A stretch of 52,878 nt of DNA from Nostoc sp. B(2019) (GCF_010091925.1 NZ_WVID01000037.1:1-52878), one strand, 5' to 3'. Shown: positions 24,945 through 31,588, counted from the first letter of the stretch. The notes: generated by a model not told the origin, from the letters alone. Made by a program: numbers and translations.

Positions 24945-26021
24945 ATGAATTTTCTCTCCTCAAAGAAGCAATCATCGATGGCTATAGTTGGGGCATTGAT
25001 GATAACTCTGGGAGTAGAGCGAGGTGCTAGTGCCGCTATATTTAACCCTGCTCCTATTTTTGAGAGTGCAGTCAGCTATTCTACTACGATTCCTAGAAGC
25101 GATGGTGGTATAGATGCTACTGATATTTACTACCCAGTTCTTTCCAATACCGATAAGAGTTCACTGCCCGTTGCTTTGTTCTTGCAGGGAGCGCTTGTTG
25201 ATAAATCCGATTACTCAAACTTTGCCAATATCGTAGCGCGTTATGGGTTTGTAGTAGTCGTACCTAATCACATTAGAACCGCAATCAGTCCAATGGGTGC
25301 GGTTACAGGATTAATCGCTGAACAGCAGCAGGTAAATGATGTTCTAACTTATATGCAGAGTGAAAAATCTAAGAGAGCATCACCTGTTGCTAATCTACTC
25401 GACCCCAGTACCCTAGTCTTGCTTGGTCACTCATTTGGAGGAGCAGTAGGAATTGCTGCGATTCAGGGTAACTGTTTTGCCGTTTTATGTACGGAAGATT
25501 TTAATCGACCTGATGAATTGAAGGCTGGGGTGTTTTATGGTACTAACTTCCGGATCGGCCAAAGTAGTGGAGGGCTTCCGGTTATTGACAACGATGACAT
25601 ACCCATTGCTCTAGTGCAGGGTAATCGAGATGGTGTTGCAAATCCCGCTAATGCTCAAGAAACATACGCAGGCATTCAAGACCCTCCCAAGGCGTTTATC
25701 ACCATTCCTGGTGCTAACCACTATGGCATTACTAATGAAGACAATCTCATACGTGAGCCGAACAGATCAACGCTAGAGCAAGATGTGGCAATTGAAACCA
25801 TTGCCCTTTGGAGTGCGCTTTTTTTACGCGGAACTGCACTCAACGACAAAGGAGCATTTGATTATGTATTCAACTCAGGTGATGCGTTAGATCCAAATGT
25901 CAGTGTGGAGAGCGTTACAAAACCTATACCTGAATACACTTCTGTAGTTAGTTTGCTGGGATTAGGGGTAATAGGTGCAAGTTCACTGCTAACACGTAGG
26001 CAGAAATTAGTTAAAAAATAA
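24945..26021 (+). CDS. Alpha/beta hydrolase, chlorophyllase-like, with PEP-CTERM-type anchor
   Basis: The 358-residue protein has a signal peptide (about residues 1-31, ending ASAA), an alpha/beta-hydrolase core with the nucleophile elbow LLGHSFGGAVG (Ser of GHSFG), a likely catalytic Asp in QGNRDG and a catalytic His in IPGANHYG. This layout is that of the chlorophyllase / dienelactone-hydrolase-like group. The C-terminus, PEYTSVVSLLGLGVIGASSL followed by TRRQK, has the form of a PEP-CTERM sorting signal (PEx, hydrophobic helix, Arg cluster), which exosortase uses to sort proteins to the cell surface. It would act outside the cytoplasm on an ester substrate that cannot be read here. Confidence 0.8.
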   Translation: MNFLSSKKQSSMAIVGALMITLGVERGASAAIFNPAPIFESAVSYSTTIPRSDGGIDATDIYYPVLSNTDKSSLPVALFLQGALVDKSDYSNFANIVARYGFVVVVPNHIRTAISPMGAVTGLIAEQQQVNDVLTYMQSEKSKRASPVANLLDPSTLVLLGHSFGGAVGIAAIQGNCFAVLCTEDFNRPDELKAGVFYGTNFRIGQSSGGLPVIDNDDIPIALVQGNRDGVANPANAQETYAGIQDPPKAFITIPGANHYGITNEDNLIREPNRSTLEQDVAIETIALWSALFLRGTALNDKGAFDYVFNSGDALDPNVSVESVTKPIPEYTSVVSLLGLGVIGASSLLTRRQKLVKK

Positions 26022-26104
26022 ACATAGTCATAAATTTGTTATCTACCCTCGGCTACCCACTGAGGTTTTTCGTTTGAACTGATGAAATACTGGCCTTAGC
26101 AACT

Positions 26105-26132
26105 GGCGATCCGGTGGGCGGTTACGCCATCG
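26105..26132 (+). repeat. Short dispersed repeat, family A
   Basis: GGCGATCCGGTGGGCGGTTA followed by CGCCATCGC matches the elements at 10048 and 31939, with a small internal deletion. Confidence 0.65.
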
Positions 26133-26476
26133 CTAAAATGCGCTCCGTGCGATCACTATCCTCTAAGAAACTCTGTGCTGGACAAACATATACTACAAAT
26201 GTAATATTAATATTAATCTCAATTATAAATACTACAAACATTCAATGATCAGCAGATTCCCCTCAACCATTAGTAGCGCGGTGCATTGCCAACCCAACAA
26301 GGGTTTAGGCAGAGTCATCGTACTGTTTGCGTTTGAGGGAATATATTGCTTTGTCGGCGGTAAATCTGCAAGTAAAGGCATTTTTGGAGCAATTGCCACA
26401 TGGCTGAATCTAGACCAATTTATCCAAAGCGGGAGGTGCACATGTCTCACAGCACCGACATAGTACAGAAAGTATC

Positions 26477-26500
26477 AACCCTTCGACTTCGCTCAGGGTT
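26477..26500. repeat. Palindromic short repeat
   Basis: AACCCTTCGACTTCGCTCAG followed by GGTT pairs with itself (AACCCT/AGGGTT). It resembles the insert in the tRNA gene at 27634. Between 26133 and 26476 I see no gene I can support. Confidence 0.5.
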
Positions 26501-26509
26501 AACTACCTG

Positions 26510-26549
26510 ACCCCCGCTTCTCTTCACCAGAGGCGGGGGTTATTTTTTT
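26510..26549 (+). terminator. Rho-independent terminator
   Basis: ACCCCCGC and GCGGGGGT form an 8-bp GC-rich stem followed by TATTTTTTT, a near-ideal intrinsic terminator just before the HNH gene. Confidence 0.85.
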
Positions 26550-26573
26550 AGGAGTTTAGGAGTAAATTAACGT

Positions 26574-27110
26574 ATGGAAGCTCAGCAGCAGAGCCAGCAA
26601 CCACACATATTACAAAATTCGGTGGTGGTGTTCTCCAAGAACTACTTACCACTGGCACGCATCAATATCAAACGAGCAATCGTGCTGTTAGTCACAGGTC
26701 AGGCAGAATCTTTGAATTTTGGTACTACAAAGCAGTGGGAAGTTCGCTCTCCCAGTGTTGTACTACAAGTGCCTGAACACATTCGTTTGACAGTAGGTAA
26801 TCCTGAACGCCATTGGAAAGTACCTCCAGTCAATCGACGTGAGGTGTTAAAGCGTGATAGTCACATCTGCCAATACTGTGGTAGCACTAAGCATCTAACA
26901 CTTGACCATGTAATCCCCCGCTCGAAAGGTGGACAACACAGTTGGGACAACGTTGTAACTGCGTGTGAGAAGTGTAACTCAATTAAGAGCGATCGCCTCC
27001 CACATGAAGCGGGAATGGTACTGAAAAACAAGCCCAAAGCTCCAATTCACCCAGCAGTTGCGTTTGCTGAACAATTTTGGAATATGCAACGCCTGAGTGA
27101 AAGCGAGTAA
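26574..27110 (+). CDS. HNH endonuclease next to the tRNA array
   Basis: The 178-residue protein has an N-terminal domain (NYLPLARINIKRAIVLLVTG) common to this cyanobacterial HNH group, then CQYCG (Cys99/Cys102), LTLDHVIPRSKGG with Asp111-His112, an Asn in DNVVTAC, and CEKCN (Cys131/Cys134), giving a zinc-stabilised HNH fold. It is complete. It ends 200 bp before the tRNA array; it could be a mobility nuclease that travels with the array, though that is only inferred from position. Confidence 0.87.
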   Translation: MEAQQQSQQPHILQNSVVVFSKNYLPLARINIKRAIVLLVTGQAESLNFGTTKQWEVRSPSVVLQVPEHIRLTVGNPERHWKVPPVNRREVLKRDSHICQYCGSTKHLTLDHVIPRSKGGQHSWDNVVTACEKCNSIKSDRLPHEAGMVLKNKPKAPIHPAVAFAEQFWNMQRLSESE

Positions 27111-27196
27111 TTTACTCCAACTCTAATCAGAGAGAGCAATACAACCATTAGATAACCTTGCTCTCTCACTTCTTTGAAAAAGTTTGTAGTATGCCC

Positions 27197-27225
27197 TTGA
27201 CACTTTGTAATACATTATGTAGTAT
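27197..27225 (+). promoter_or_regulatory. Near-consensus promoter of the tRNA array
   Basis: TTGACA (27197-27202) and TAGTAT (27220-27225) are separated by 17 bp, a near-perfect housekeeping sigma promoter. The first tRNA starts 84 bp after the -10 box. The word GTAGTA occurs three times around it (27186, 27219, 27230) and could be a regulator site. Confidence 0.75.
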
Positions 27226-27308
27226 AAACGTAGTAAAGCACTACAGCCTCTCAAAAAGGCATAGCGCAAACACTTCTGAACCATGAAAACTAAATAATTG
27301 CCATACTT

Positions 27309-27383
27309 GGGGGTGTAACTCAGTTGGTTAAGAGTGCCTGTCTGTCGAACAGGAAGCCGCGAGTTCGAGTCTCGTCATCCCCG
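27309..27383 (+). tRNA. tRNA-Asp (GTC)
   Basis: Acceptor GGGGGTG pairs CATCCCC; anticodon stem CCTGT/ACAGG with loop CTGTCGA gives GTC. G discriminator. It is the first gene of the array. Confidence 0.9.
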
Positions 27384-27386
27384 TGT

Positions 27387-27463
27387 AGCCTTGTGGACGA
27401 ATAGATAAGTCGTTCTGATTCTCAGTCAGAAAGAAGCGGGTGCAACTCCCGTCAAGGCTTCCA
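27387..27463 (+). tRNA. tRNA-Glu (CTC)
   Basis: Acceptor AGCCTTG pairs CAAGGCT; loop TTCTCAG gives anticodon CTC. The T-loop reads TGCAACT instead of TTCAACT. CCA is encoded. Confidence 0.75.
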
Positions 27464-27468
27464 AATGT

Positions 27469-27544
27469 GTCCAGGTCGCCAAGTGGGAAGGCGTTGGTCT
27501 GCAAAACCGACTATGCGAGAGTTCGATTCTCTCCCTGGACTCCA
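27469..27544 (+). tRNA. tRNA-Cys (GCA)
   Basis: Acceptor GTCCAGG pairs CCTGGAC; loop CTGCAAA gives GCA. T discriminator and encoded CCA. Confidence 0.9.
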
Positions 27545-27549
27545 AGCAT

Positions 27550-27624
27550 TGCAGCGTCACCTAACGGCAAGGTACTCGGCTCATAACCGAGCATATACGG
27601 GTTCAACTCCCGTCGCTGCTACCA
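27550..27624 (+). tRNA. tRNA-Met (CAT), elongator or Ile-type
   Basis: Anticodon stem CTCGG/CCGAG with loop CTCATAA gives CAT. The acceptor pairs TGCAGCG with CGCTGCT, with one mismatch at the first pair. CCA is encoded. One of three CAT tRNAs in the array. Confidence 0.85.
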
Positions 27625-27633
27625 AATGCCAAA

Positions 27634-27730
27634 TGCACAGATGGTGTAACGGCAGCACCAGGGTCTCCAAAACCTTTGGTCAGTATACCCTTCGGGAAGG
27701 CTTCGCCAACAAATCCAAGTCTTTGGCGTT
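27634..27730 (+). pseudogene. tRNA-Trp (CCA), interrupted
   Basis: The 5' half is good: D stem GGTG/CACC, and anticodon stem AGGGT/ACCTT with loop CTCCAAA (anticodon CCA). After it comes a short palindromic repeat (27687-27709) and then no convincing T-arm or acceptor partner for TGCACAG. Probably inactive. Confidence 0.6.
27687..27709. repeat. Short dispersed repeat inside tRNA-Trp
   Basis: ACCCTTCGGGAAGGCTTCGC is a palindromic element of the kind scattered in Nostoc genomes; a related form is at 26477. Confidence 0.6.
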
Positions 27731-27753
27731 GTCGTGTCCTGACCGAAAAAGCT

Positions 27754-27824
<71 letters not shown>

Positions 27825-27855
27825 CAACAGCTTTTTCAACTTACATGGCACACAT

Positions 27856-27932
27856 GGTGCAGAAGCGAAGTGGCCGAGCGGCACGTCTTTCAAGCGTGTA
27901 ATTAGCAGGTTCAAGTCCCGTCTGCACTACCA
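27856..27932 (+). tRNA. tRNA-Glu (TTC)
   Basis: Acceptor GGTGCAG pairs CTGCACT; anticodon stem CACGT/GCGTG with loop CTTTCAA gives TTC. CCA is encoded. Second Glu gene of the array. Confidence 0.8.
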
Positions 27933-27939
27933 AATTTAT

Positions 27940-28021
27940 GGGTCGGCTCGCCTATTGGTGTAGGTAACTGTCTGTAAAACAGCCGCGTTCAGTATTGCTG
28001 GTTCAATTCCAGCCCGACCCA
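27940..28021 (+). tRNA. tRNA-Tyr (GTA)
   Basis: Acceptor GGGTCGG pairs CCGACCC; loop CTGTAAA gives GTA. A long variable arm is present as expected for class II tRNA-Tyr. Confidence 0.88.
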
Positions 28022-28023
28022 TA

Positions 28024-28093
28024 GCGGGATAGAGTAGTGGTCACTCACAAGTCTCATAAGCTTGTCTAGGAAGGTTCGATTCCTTCTCCCGCA
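28024..28093 (+). tRNA. tRNA with CAT anticodon (Met or Ile2)
   Basis: Acceptor GCGGGAT pairs CTCCCGC with one mismatch; anticodon stem CAAGT/GCTTG with loop CTCATAA gives CAT. It lacks initiator features, so it is an elongator Met or a lysidine-type Ile tRNA. Confidence 0.8.
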
Positions 28094-28099
28094 TCTGGT

Positions 28100-28189
28100 G
28101 GAGAGGTGGCTGAGTGGCTCAAAGCGTCCTCCTGCTAAGAGGAAACGGGTTTTTAAAGCCCGTCGCAGGTTCAAATCCTGTCCTCTCCG
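28100..28189 (+). tRNA. tRNA-Ser (GCT)
   Basis: Acceptor GGAGAGG pairs CCTCTCC; loop CTGCTAA gives GCT; the long variable arm (ACGGG ... CCCGT) fits class II. Confidence 0.92.
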
Positions 28190-28193
28190 TTCT

Positions 28194-28267
28194 GAGAACG
28201 TGGTGTAACTGGATTGCATCTCAGATTACGAACCTGAAGGTTGAGGGTTCAAGTCCCTCCGTTCTCG
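28194..28267 (+). tRNA. tRNA-Arg (ACG)
   Basis: Acceptor GAGAACG pairs CGTTCTC; loop TTACGAA gives ACG, with one A-C mismatch closing the loop. Confidence 0.85.
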
Positions 28268-28273
28268 CCTTAT

Positions 28274-28371
28274 CCCCTGGTAGCTCAGTTGGTAGTAGCG
28301 CCTGTCTGTTCGCGTAGCGTCTCCGATAGGAGAAGAACAGGAGGTCATCCGTTCAATCCGGATCTGGGGGA
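28274..28371 (+). tRNA. Interrupted tRNA, probably tRNA-Phe (GAA)
   Basis: Acceptor CCCCTGG pairs CTGGGGG, D and T arms are intact (ATCCG TTCAATC CGGAT), and the anticodon stem is CCTGT/ACAGG. The loop is 31 nt instead of 7 because a 24-nt repeat is inserted. Removing it can leave CTGAAGA, anticodon GAA, which with A73 fits tRNA-Phe, the only amino acid otherwise missing from the array; other placements would give GTT (Asn) or GTA (Tyr). It is dead unless the insert is removed after transcription. Confidence 0.6.
28308..28333. repeat. Short dispersed repeat in an anticodon loop
   Basis: TTCGCGTAGCGTCTCCGATA followed by GGAG contains the hairpin TCTCC/GGAGA and matches a repeat type common in Nostoc and Anabaena genomes. 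It sits inside the tRNA at 28274. Confidence 0.75.
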
Positions 28372-28380
28372 CTGGCATAT

Positions 28381-28456
28381 TGCCTTGTAGCTCAGTGGTA
28401 GTAGCAGTCGCCTGTTAAGCGAACGGTCGCAGGTTCGATCCCTGCCGAGGCAGCCA
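28381..28456 (+). tRNA. tRNA-Asn (GTT)
   Basis: Acceptor TGCCTTG pairs CGAGGCA; loop CTGTTAA gives GTT; G discriminator and encoded CCA. The outermost anticodon-stem pair is a mismatch. Confidence 0.85.
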
Positions 28457-28461
28457 TTTAT

Positions 28462-28537
28462 TGCAGGGTGGACGATTGGCAAGTCGCCTTGACTCTGAAT
28501 CAAGGAGAGGTTGGTTCAACCCCAACTCCTGCATCCA
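28462..28537 (+). tRNA. tRNA-Gln (CTG)
   Basis: Acceptor TGCAGGG pairs TCCTGCA; anticodon stem CTTGA/TCAAG with loop CTCTGAA gives CTG. CCA is encoded. Confidence 0.88.
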
Positions 28538-28545
28538 AATTTTAT

Positions 28546-28622
28546 TGGGAAGTAGGCAAATAGGCAAAGCCGTCGCACTTTGAATGCGAAGTTTGAAGGT
28601 TCGATTCCTTCCTTCCCAGCCA
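28546..28622 (+). tRNA. tRNA-Gln (TTG)
   Basis: Acceptor TGGGAAG pairs CTTCCCA; stem TCGCA/TGCGA with loop CTTTGAA gives TTG. G discriminator and encoded CCA. Confidence 0.9.
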
Positions 28623-28627
28623 TTCAT

Positions 28628-28705
28628 GCTCCTGTAGCCCAATTGGAAGAGGCGGCTGTCTCAAAAACAGTCTGTGTGTGGGTTCAAATCCCACCGGGAG
28701 TACCA
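28628..28705 (+). tRNA. tRNA with Leu anticodon (CAA) but short variable arm
   Basis: Acceptor GCTCCTG pairs CGGGAGT; stem GCTGT/ACAGT with loop CTCAAAA gives CAA, a Leu anticodon. The variable region is only about 6 nt, whereas bacterial tRNA-Leu has a long class II arm. A discriminator and CCA are present. Its true charging identity is uncertain. Confidence 0.7.
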
Positions 28706-28706
28706 A

Positions 28707-28780
28707 CGGGATGTGGCGCAACTTGGTAGCGCGGCAGCTTTGGGAGCTGAAGGTTGTAGGTTCAAATCCTACCATTCCGA
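28707..28780 (+). tRNA. tRNA-Pro (TGG)
   Basis: Acceptor CGGGATG pairs CATTCCG; loop TTTGGGA gives TGG; A discriminator. Confidence 0.9.
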
Positions 28781-28786
28781 TCATTT

Positions 28787-28860
28787 GCCCTTGTGACGTA
28801 ATTGGAAACCGTCGCTCGTTTAGACCGAGTGTTTTGCAGGTTCAACTCCTGTCAGGGGTA
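28787..28860 (+). tRNA. tRNA with Leu anticodon (TAG) but short variable arm
   Basis: Acceptor GCCCTTG pairs CAGGGGT; D stem GACG/CGTC; stem GCTCG/CGAGT with loop TTTAGAC gives TAG, a Leu anticodon. Like the CAA tRNA at 28628 it lacks the class II variable arm. Confidence 0.7.
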
Positions 28861-28861
28861 T

Positions 28862-28939
28862 CGCGGAGATGGAGCTATGGTGCGCTCTGGGGTCTCATAA
28901 GCCTTCACATACCGGGTTCAAATCCCGGCTCCGCTACCA
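28862..28939 (+). tRNA. tRNA-fMet-like (CAT)
   Basis: Acceptor CGCGGAG against CTCCGCT leaves the first base unpaired (C1/T72), the hallmark of bacterial initiator tRNA, and the D arm GGAGC resembles initiators. Loop CTCATAA gives CAT. The anticodon stem is weak, with only two of the usual three G-C pairs. CCA is encoded. Confidence 0.75.
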
Positions 28940-28942
28940 AAT

Positions 28943-29016
28943 GCTGGTGTAGCTCAATGTGGCAGAGCGATCGCTTTGTAAGCGATGGGTTGCAGGTTCA
29001 ACCCCTGTCACCAGCT
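28943..29016 (+). tRNA. tRNA-Thr (TGT)
   Basis: Acceptor GCTGGTG pairs CACCAGC; stem ATCGC/GCGAT with loop TTTGTAA gives TGT. The stem forms a HIP1-like GCGATCGC in the DNA. Confidence 0.92.
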
Positions 29017-29024
29017 TGACTAAT

Positions 29025-29095
29025 GCGGGTGTGATGTAACGGCAGCATGGGACGTTTCCACCGTCTTCGTGCGAGTTCAAATCTCGCCGTCCGCT
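29025..29095 (+). tRNA. tRNA-Gly (TCC)
   Basis: Acceptor GCGGGTG pairs CGTCCGC with wobbles; stem GGACG/CGTCT with loop TTTCCAC gives TCC. Confidence 0.85.
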
Positions 29096-29104
29096 CTAAA
29101 ACTT

Positions 29105-29176
29105 GCGGGTGTGATGTAATCGGTAGCATCTGAGTGCGCCATACTCAGTGCGTGGGTTCAAGTCCCTCCACTCGCT
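29105..29176 (+). tRNA. tRNA-Gly (GCC) lacking U33
   Basis: Acceptor GCGGGTG pairs CACTCGC; stem TGAGT/ACTCA with loop GCGCCAT gives GCC, but position 33 is C instead of the near-universal U. Decoding may be impaired. Confidence 0.7.
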
Positions 29177-29181
29177 TGCGT

Positions 29182-29257
29182 AGTCCTGTAGCTCAATTGG
29201 TAGAGTGTCTTCCTTACAAGAAGAACGTTGCGGGTTCAATTCCTGCCAGGACTACCA
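29182..29257 (+). tRNA. tRNA-Val (TAC)
   Basis: Acceptor AGTCCTG pairs CAGGACT; stem TCTTC/GAAGA with loop CTTACAA gives TAC; CCA is encoded. Confidence 0.92.
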
Positions 29258-29263
29258 AATCTT

Positions 29264-29337
29264 GGGAGTGTAGCTCAATGGAATAGAGCTTCGAGTTTCT
29301 ACCTCGAAAGTTGTGGGTTCGAGTCCTACCACTCCCG
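29264..29337 (+). tRNA. tRNA-Arg (TCT)
   Basis: Acceptor GGGAGTG pairs CACTCCC; stem TCGAG/CTCGA with loop TTTCTAC gives TCT. Confidence 0.9.
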
Positions 29338-29350
29338 CCTAATAAATGTC

Positions 29351-29385
29351 TTGAATTTTGAATTTTGAATTTTGAATTTTGAATT
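29351..29385. repeat. Heptamer tandem repeat, 5 units
   Basis: The unit TTGAATT is repeated five times without change. It separates two tRNA genes and is the only sizeable spacer in the array. A shorter version of the same word is near 14578. Confidence 0.9.
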
Positions 29386-29390
29386 GTTAT

Positions 29391-29464
29391 GGGGTCATAG
29401 CTCAGTTGGCTAGAGCGCCTGCCTTGCAAGCAGGAGGTCATGGGTTCAAGTCCCATTGATTCCA
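29391..29464 (+). tRNA. tRNA-Ala (TGC)
   Basis: Acceptor GGGGTCA pairs TGATTCC with two wobbles; stem CCTGC/GCAGG with loop CTTGCAA gives TGC. Confidence 0.92.
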
Positions 29465-29469
29465 CTCTT

Positions 29470-29545
29470 GGTGTCTGAAGCCAAAGCGGTCGCGGCGCCC
29501 TTTTGTGGAACCAGTCATTAGGGAGTTCAAGCCTCCTCAGATACC
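29470..29545 (+). tRNA. tRNA-His (GTG), degenerate anticodon stem
   Basis: An extra 5' G and a C73 frame the acceptor GTGTCTG/CAGATAC, as in tRNA-His, and TTGTGGA supplies GTG. The anticodon stem pairs badly (CCCTT against ACCAG). The T arm is sound. It may be a pseudogene. Confidence 0.55.
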
Positions 29546-29553
29546 CCTTATAT

Positions 29554-29636
29554 GGAAGATGCCGCTAAATGGTTGGCAATCGGTCTTGAAAACCGGGGTG
29601 GGGTAATACCCAGGAGTTCGATTCTTCCATCTTCCG
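29554..29636 (+). tRNA. tRNA-Ser (TGA)
   Basis: Acceptor GGAAGAT pairs ATCTTCC; stem TCGGT/ACCGG with loop CTTGAAA gives TGA; a long variable arm is present. Confidence 0.9.
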
Positions 29637-29640
29637 CCTT

Positions 29641-29713
29641 CCACCTGAAGCCGACTCATTGAGGCGCTGTGCTGATAACACAGATACAGGAGGGGCAGTA
29701 CCTCTCAGGTGGA
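29641..29713 (+). tRNA. tRNA-Ile (GAT), degenerate T-loop
   Basis: Acceptor CCACCTG pairs CAGGTGG; stem CTGTG/CACAG with loop CTGATAA gives GAT. The T-loop lacks the TTC motif (GGCAGTA), so tertiary folding is doubtful. Last gene of the array. Confidence 0.7.
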
Positions 29714-29852
29714 TTCTCCTTGCGATCGCTTTTGTTTTTGGTGGTTAGAAAAGAAGAAGTGATTGCACTCGCTACAGATTGTATAAAGTCACTCCCTTGG
29801 ATAAAATAGCCGCATATTAGGGAGTAAACTAAAAAATCTTCTATCAAAAATT

Positions 29853-30626
29853 GTGACCAAAACCCGCATCATTGCGCTATTTAACCAAAGTGGTGGTGTC
29901 GCTAAGACTACACTTACCCAAAACTTAGGCTACCACCTTGCACTCAAAAAACGTCGAGTCTTATTAGTGGATGTAGACCCACAAGCAAGCTTGACTACTT
30001 TTATGGGGCTTGAACCCGACACACTCGACCAAACCATACAGCAAGCAATAGTAGATAACAAGCCATTACCCGTATATCCTGAACTAATTCACGGTATGGC
30101 GCTTGTTCCTGCTGACATTAACCTAGCAGCTAGTGAAATGCAGCTAGCAAGTGCGATCGCTAGGGAATATCGTCTGAAAAATGCACTCTTGACAGTACAA
30201 GATAAATACGATTTTATTTTGATTGACTGTCCCCCTTCTTTAGGGTTACTCAGTATTATTAGTTTGACTGCTGCAACTCACATTCTTGTACCTATCCAGT
30301 GCCAATTTAAATCGTTTAAGGGGACAGAACTTTTACTAAGTACAGTAGCCCAAGTTAGGAGTCATACCAATCCCACTTTACAATTTGCTGGGTTTGTACC
30401 CACAATGTTTGATGGCCGCACTGCCCAAGAATCACGTACCGTTAAAGCTGTGCAAGAACAATTATCAGATATTGGTACTGTTTACCCACCCATTCCTAAA
30501 ACAATTGCCTTTGCCGATGCATCTGAGCGGAGAGTACCGTTAGCATTGTTTGATAAAAATCACCCTGCTGTGGGTGTACTCAAAAAAATTGCCAACAGCA
30601 TAGATAAACTTGAAATAAAACCGTGA
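29853..30626 (+). CDS. parA: ParA partition ATPase
   Basis: The 257-residue protein has a deviant Walker A motif NQSGGVAKTT at residues 11-20 (the usual KGGxGKTT form is altered at the first Lys and second Gly, as in other cyanobacterial ParA proteins), a second ATPase motif VDVDPQAS near 39-46, and DFILIDCPPSLG near 119-130. ParA moves plasmid copies apart along the nucleoid with ParB. The start is a GTG at 29853 with a weak ribosome-binding site. Its stop overlaps the GTG of parB, so the two are coupled. Confidence 0.93.
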   Translation: MTKTRIIALFNQSGGVAKTTLTQNLGYHLALKKRRVLLVDVDPQASLTTFMGLEPDTLDQTIQQAIVDNKPLPVYPELIHGMALVPADINLAASEMQLASAIAREYRLKNALLTVQDKYDFILIDCPPSLGLLSIISLTAATHILVPIQCQFKSFKGTELLLSTVAQVRSHTNPTLQFAGFVPTMFDGRTAQESRTVKAVQEQLSDIGTVYPPIPKTIAFADASERRVPLALFDKNHPAVGVLKKIANSIDKLEIKP

Positions 30627-31588
30627 GTACTAAACGCAACGAACCCTACGCCGCAATTAAAAAGCCTGTTGATTTGTTATTTGGCAGCAGTACGACGCAG
30701 CCCGATGATAAAACCAACGTTCCCAACACCATCGCTATTACTAAAATTAAGCTGCCTCTCTCGCAACCCCGCCGCTACTTTGACCCCCAAAAACTAGAAG
30801 AACTATCACGCTCAATCAAAGAGTTGGGTATCCTTGAACCTCTTTTAGTGCGTCCGCTCTCTAAAGGTGATTATGAATTGGTAGCAGGGGAACGCCGCTA
30901 CAAAGCCGCATCAATGGCAGGATTAACCGAAGTGCCTGTTGTTGTAAGGGTTATGGACGATGCAATTACATATCAAGTGCGCCTCGTTGAAAACCTGCAA
31001 CGCGAAGACCTTAACCCTCTAGAAGAAACTGAAGGTATCCTTGAACTGTTGGCTTTGCGGTTAGAAATCAGCGTTGATGAAACCGTCAAACGGCTGCAAA
31101 AAATGGAAAACGAAGCTAAAGGTAAAATTACCCGTAACGTTACGGGTAACGCTCAAACTTTGCTTGTGGAACAGGTATTTACAGTGTTGGGAAGCATGAA
31201 GTGGGACTCTTTTGTTCGCAACCGCCTACCACTACTAAATCTCCCTACTGATGTGCTGGAAGTACTACGCTCTGGTCAAATTGAGTACACTAAAGCACAA
31301 GCGATCGCACGAGTTAAAGATGAGTCAACACGAAAAGAACTTTTAGAAAATGCGATCGCCTACAATCTCTCATTGAGTGAAATCAAGCTCAAGATTAAAG
31401 AAATTGAACAGCAATCTCAAGTAAATTCGTCATTTCAAACAAAGTCGAAATCCATAAAAGACCGCGTTGATGATACCTTCCAACGCTTCAAGAAAGCTAA
31501 AGTGTGGGATGACCCCAAGAAAAAGGTAAAGGTAGAGAAGTTGTTAGCTCAACTGGATGCATTGATGCAAGATGACAATCCAAAGTGA
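30623..31588 (+). CDS. parB: ParB partition protein
   Basis: The 321-residue protein has a flexible head, the ParB/Srx domain with QPRRYFDPQKLEELSRSI, the CTPase motif GERRYKAASMAGLTEVPV near residues 92-110, VENLQREDLNPLEE, and a KorB-type helix-turn-helix region (about 180-240). The C-terminus is charged and helical for dimerisation. It binds parS and loads ParA. A perfect palindrome at 31128 lies inside its coding sequence and is a candidate parS or operator. Confidence 0.92.
   Translation: MSTKRNEPYAAIKKPVDLLFGSSTTQPDDKTNVPNTIAITKIKLPLSQPRRYFDPQKLEELSRSIKELGILEPLLVRPLSKGDYELVAGERRYKAASMAGLTEVPVVVRVMDDAITYQVRLVENLQREDLNPLEETEGILELLALRLEISVDETVKRLQKMENEAKGKITRNVTGNAQTLLVEQVFTVLGSMKWDSFVRNRLPLLNLPTDVLEVLRSGQIEYTKAQAIARVKDESTRKELLENAIAYNLSLSEIKLKIKEIEQQSQVNSSFQTKSKSIKDRVDDTFQRFKKAKVWDDPKKKVKVEKLLAQLDALMQDDNPK
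31128..31149. promoter_or_regulatory. Perfect 22-bp palindrome inside parB
   Basis: TTACCCGTAAC and its exact complement GTTACGGGTAA form a 22-bp perfect palindrome. It encodes part of a Thr-Arg-Asn-Val-Thr-Gly stretch, so codon constraint alone is a poor reason for it. It may be a parS-like centromere or autoregulatory site. Confidence 0.5.

Noticed and set aside
26245-26463. 72-codon frame upstream of the HNH gene
   Set aside because: No ribosome-binding site, no protein-like composition, and a competing frame of equal length on the other strand.
28274-28371. Group I intron in the tRNA anticodon loop
   Set aside because: The insert is only 24 nt and matches a dispersed palindromic repeat; group I introns are at least about 200 nt.
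29351-29385. Possible CRISPR array
   Set aside because: It is a pure 7-bp tandem repeat without spacers; no cas genes are present.
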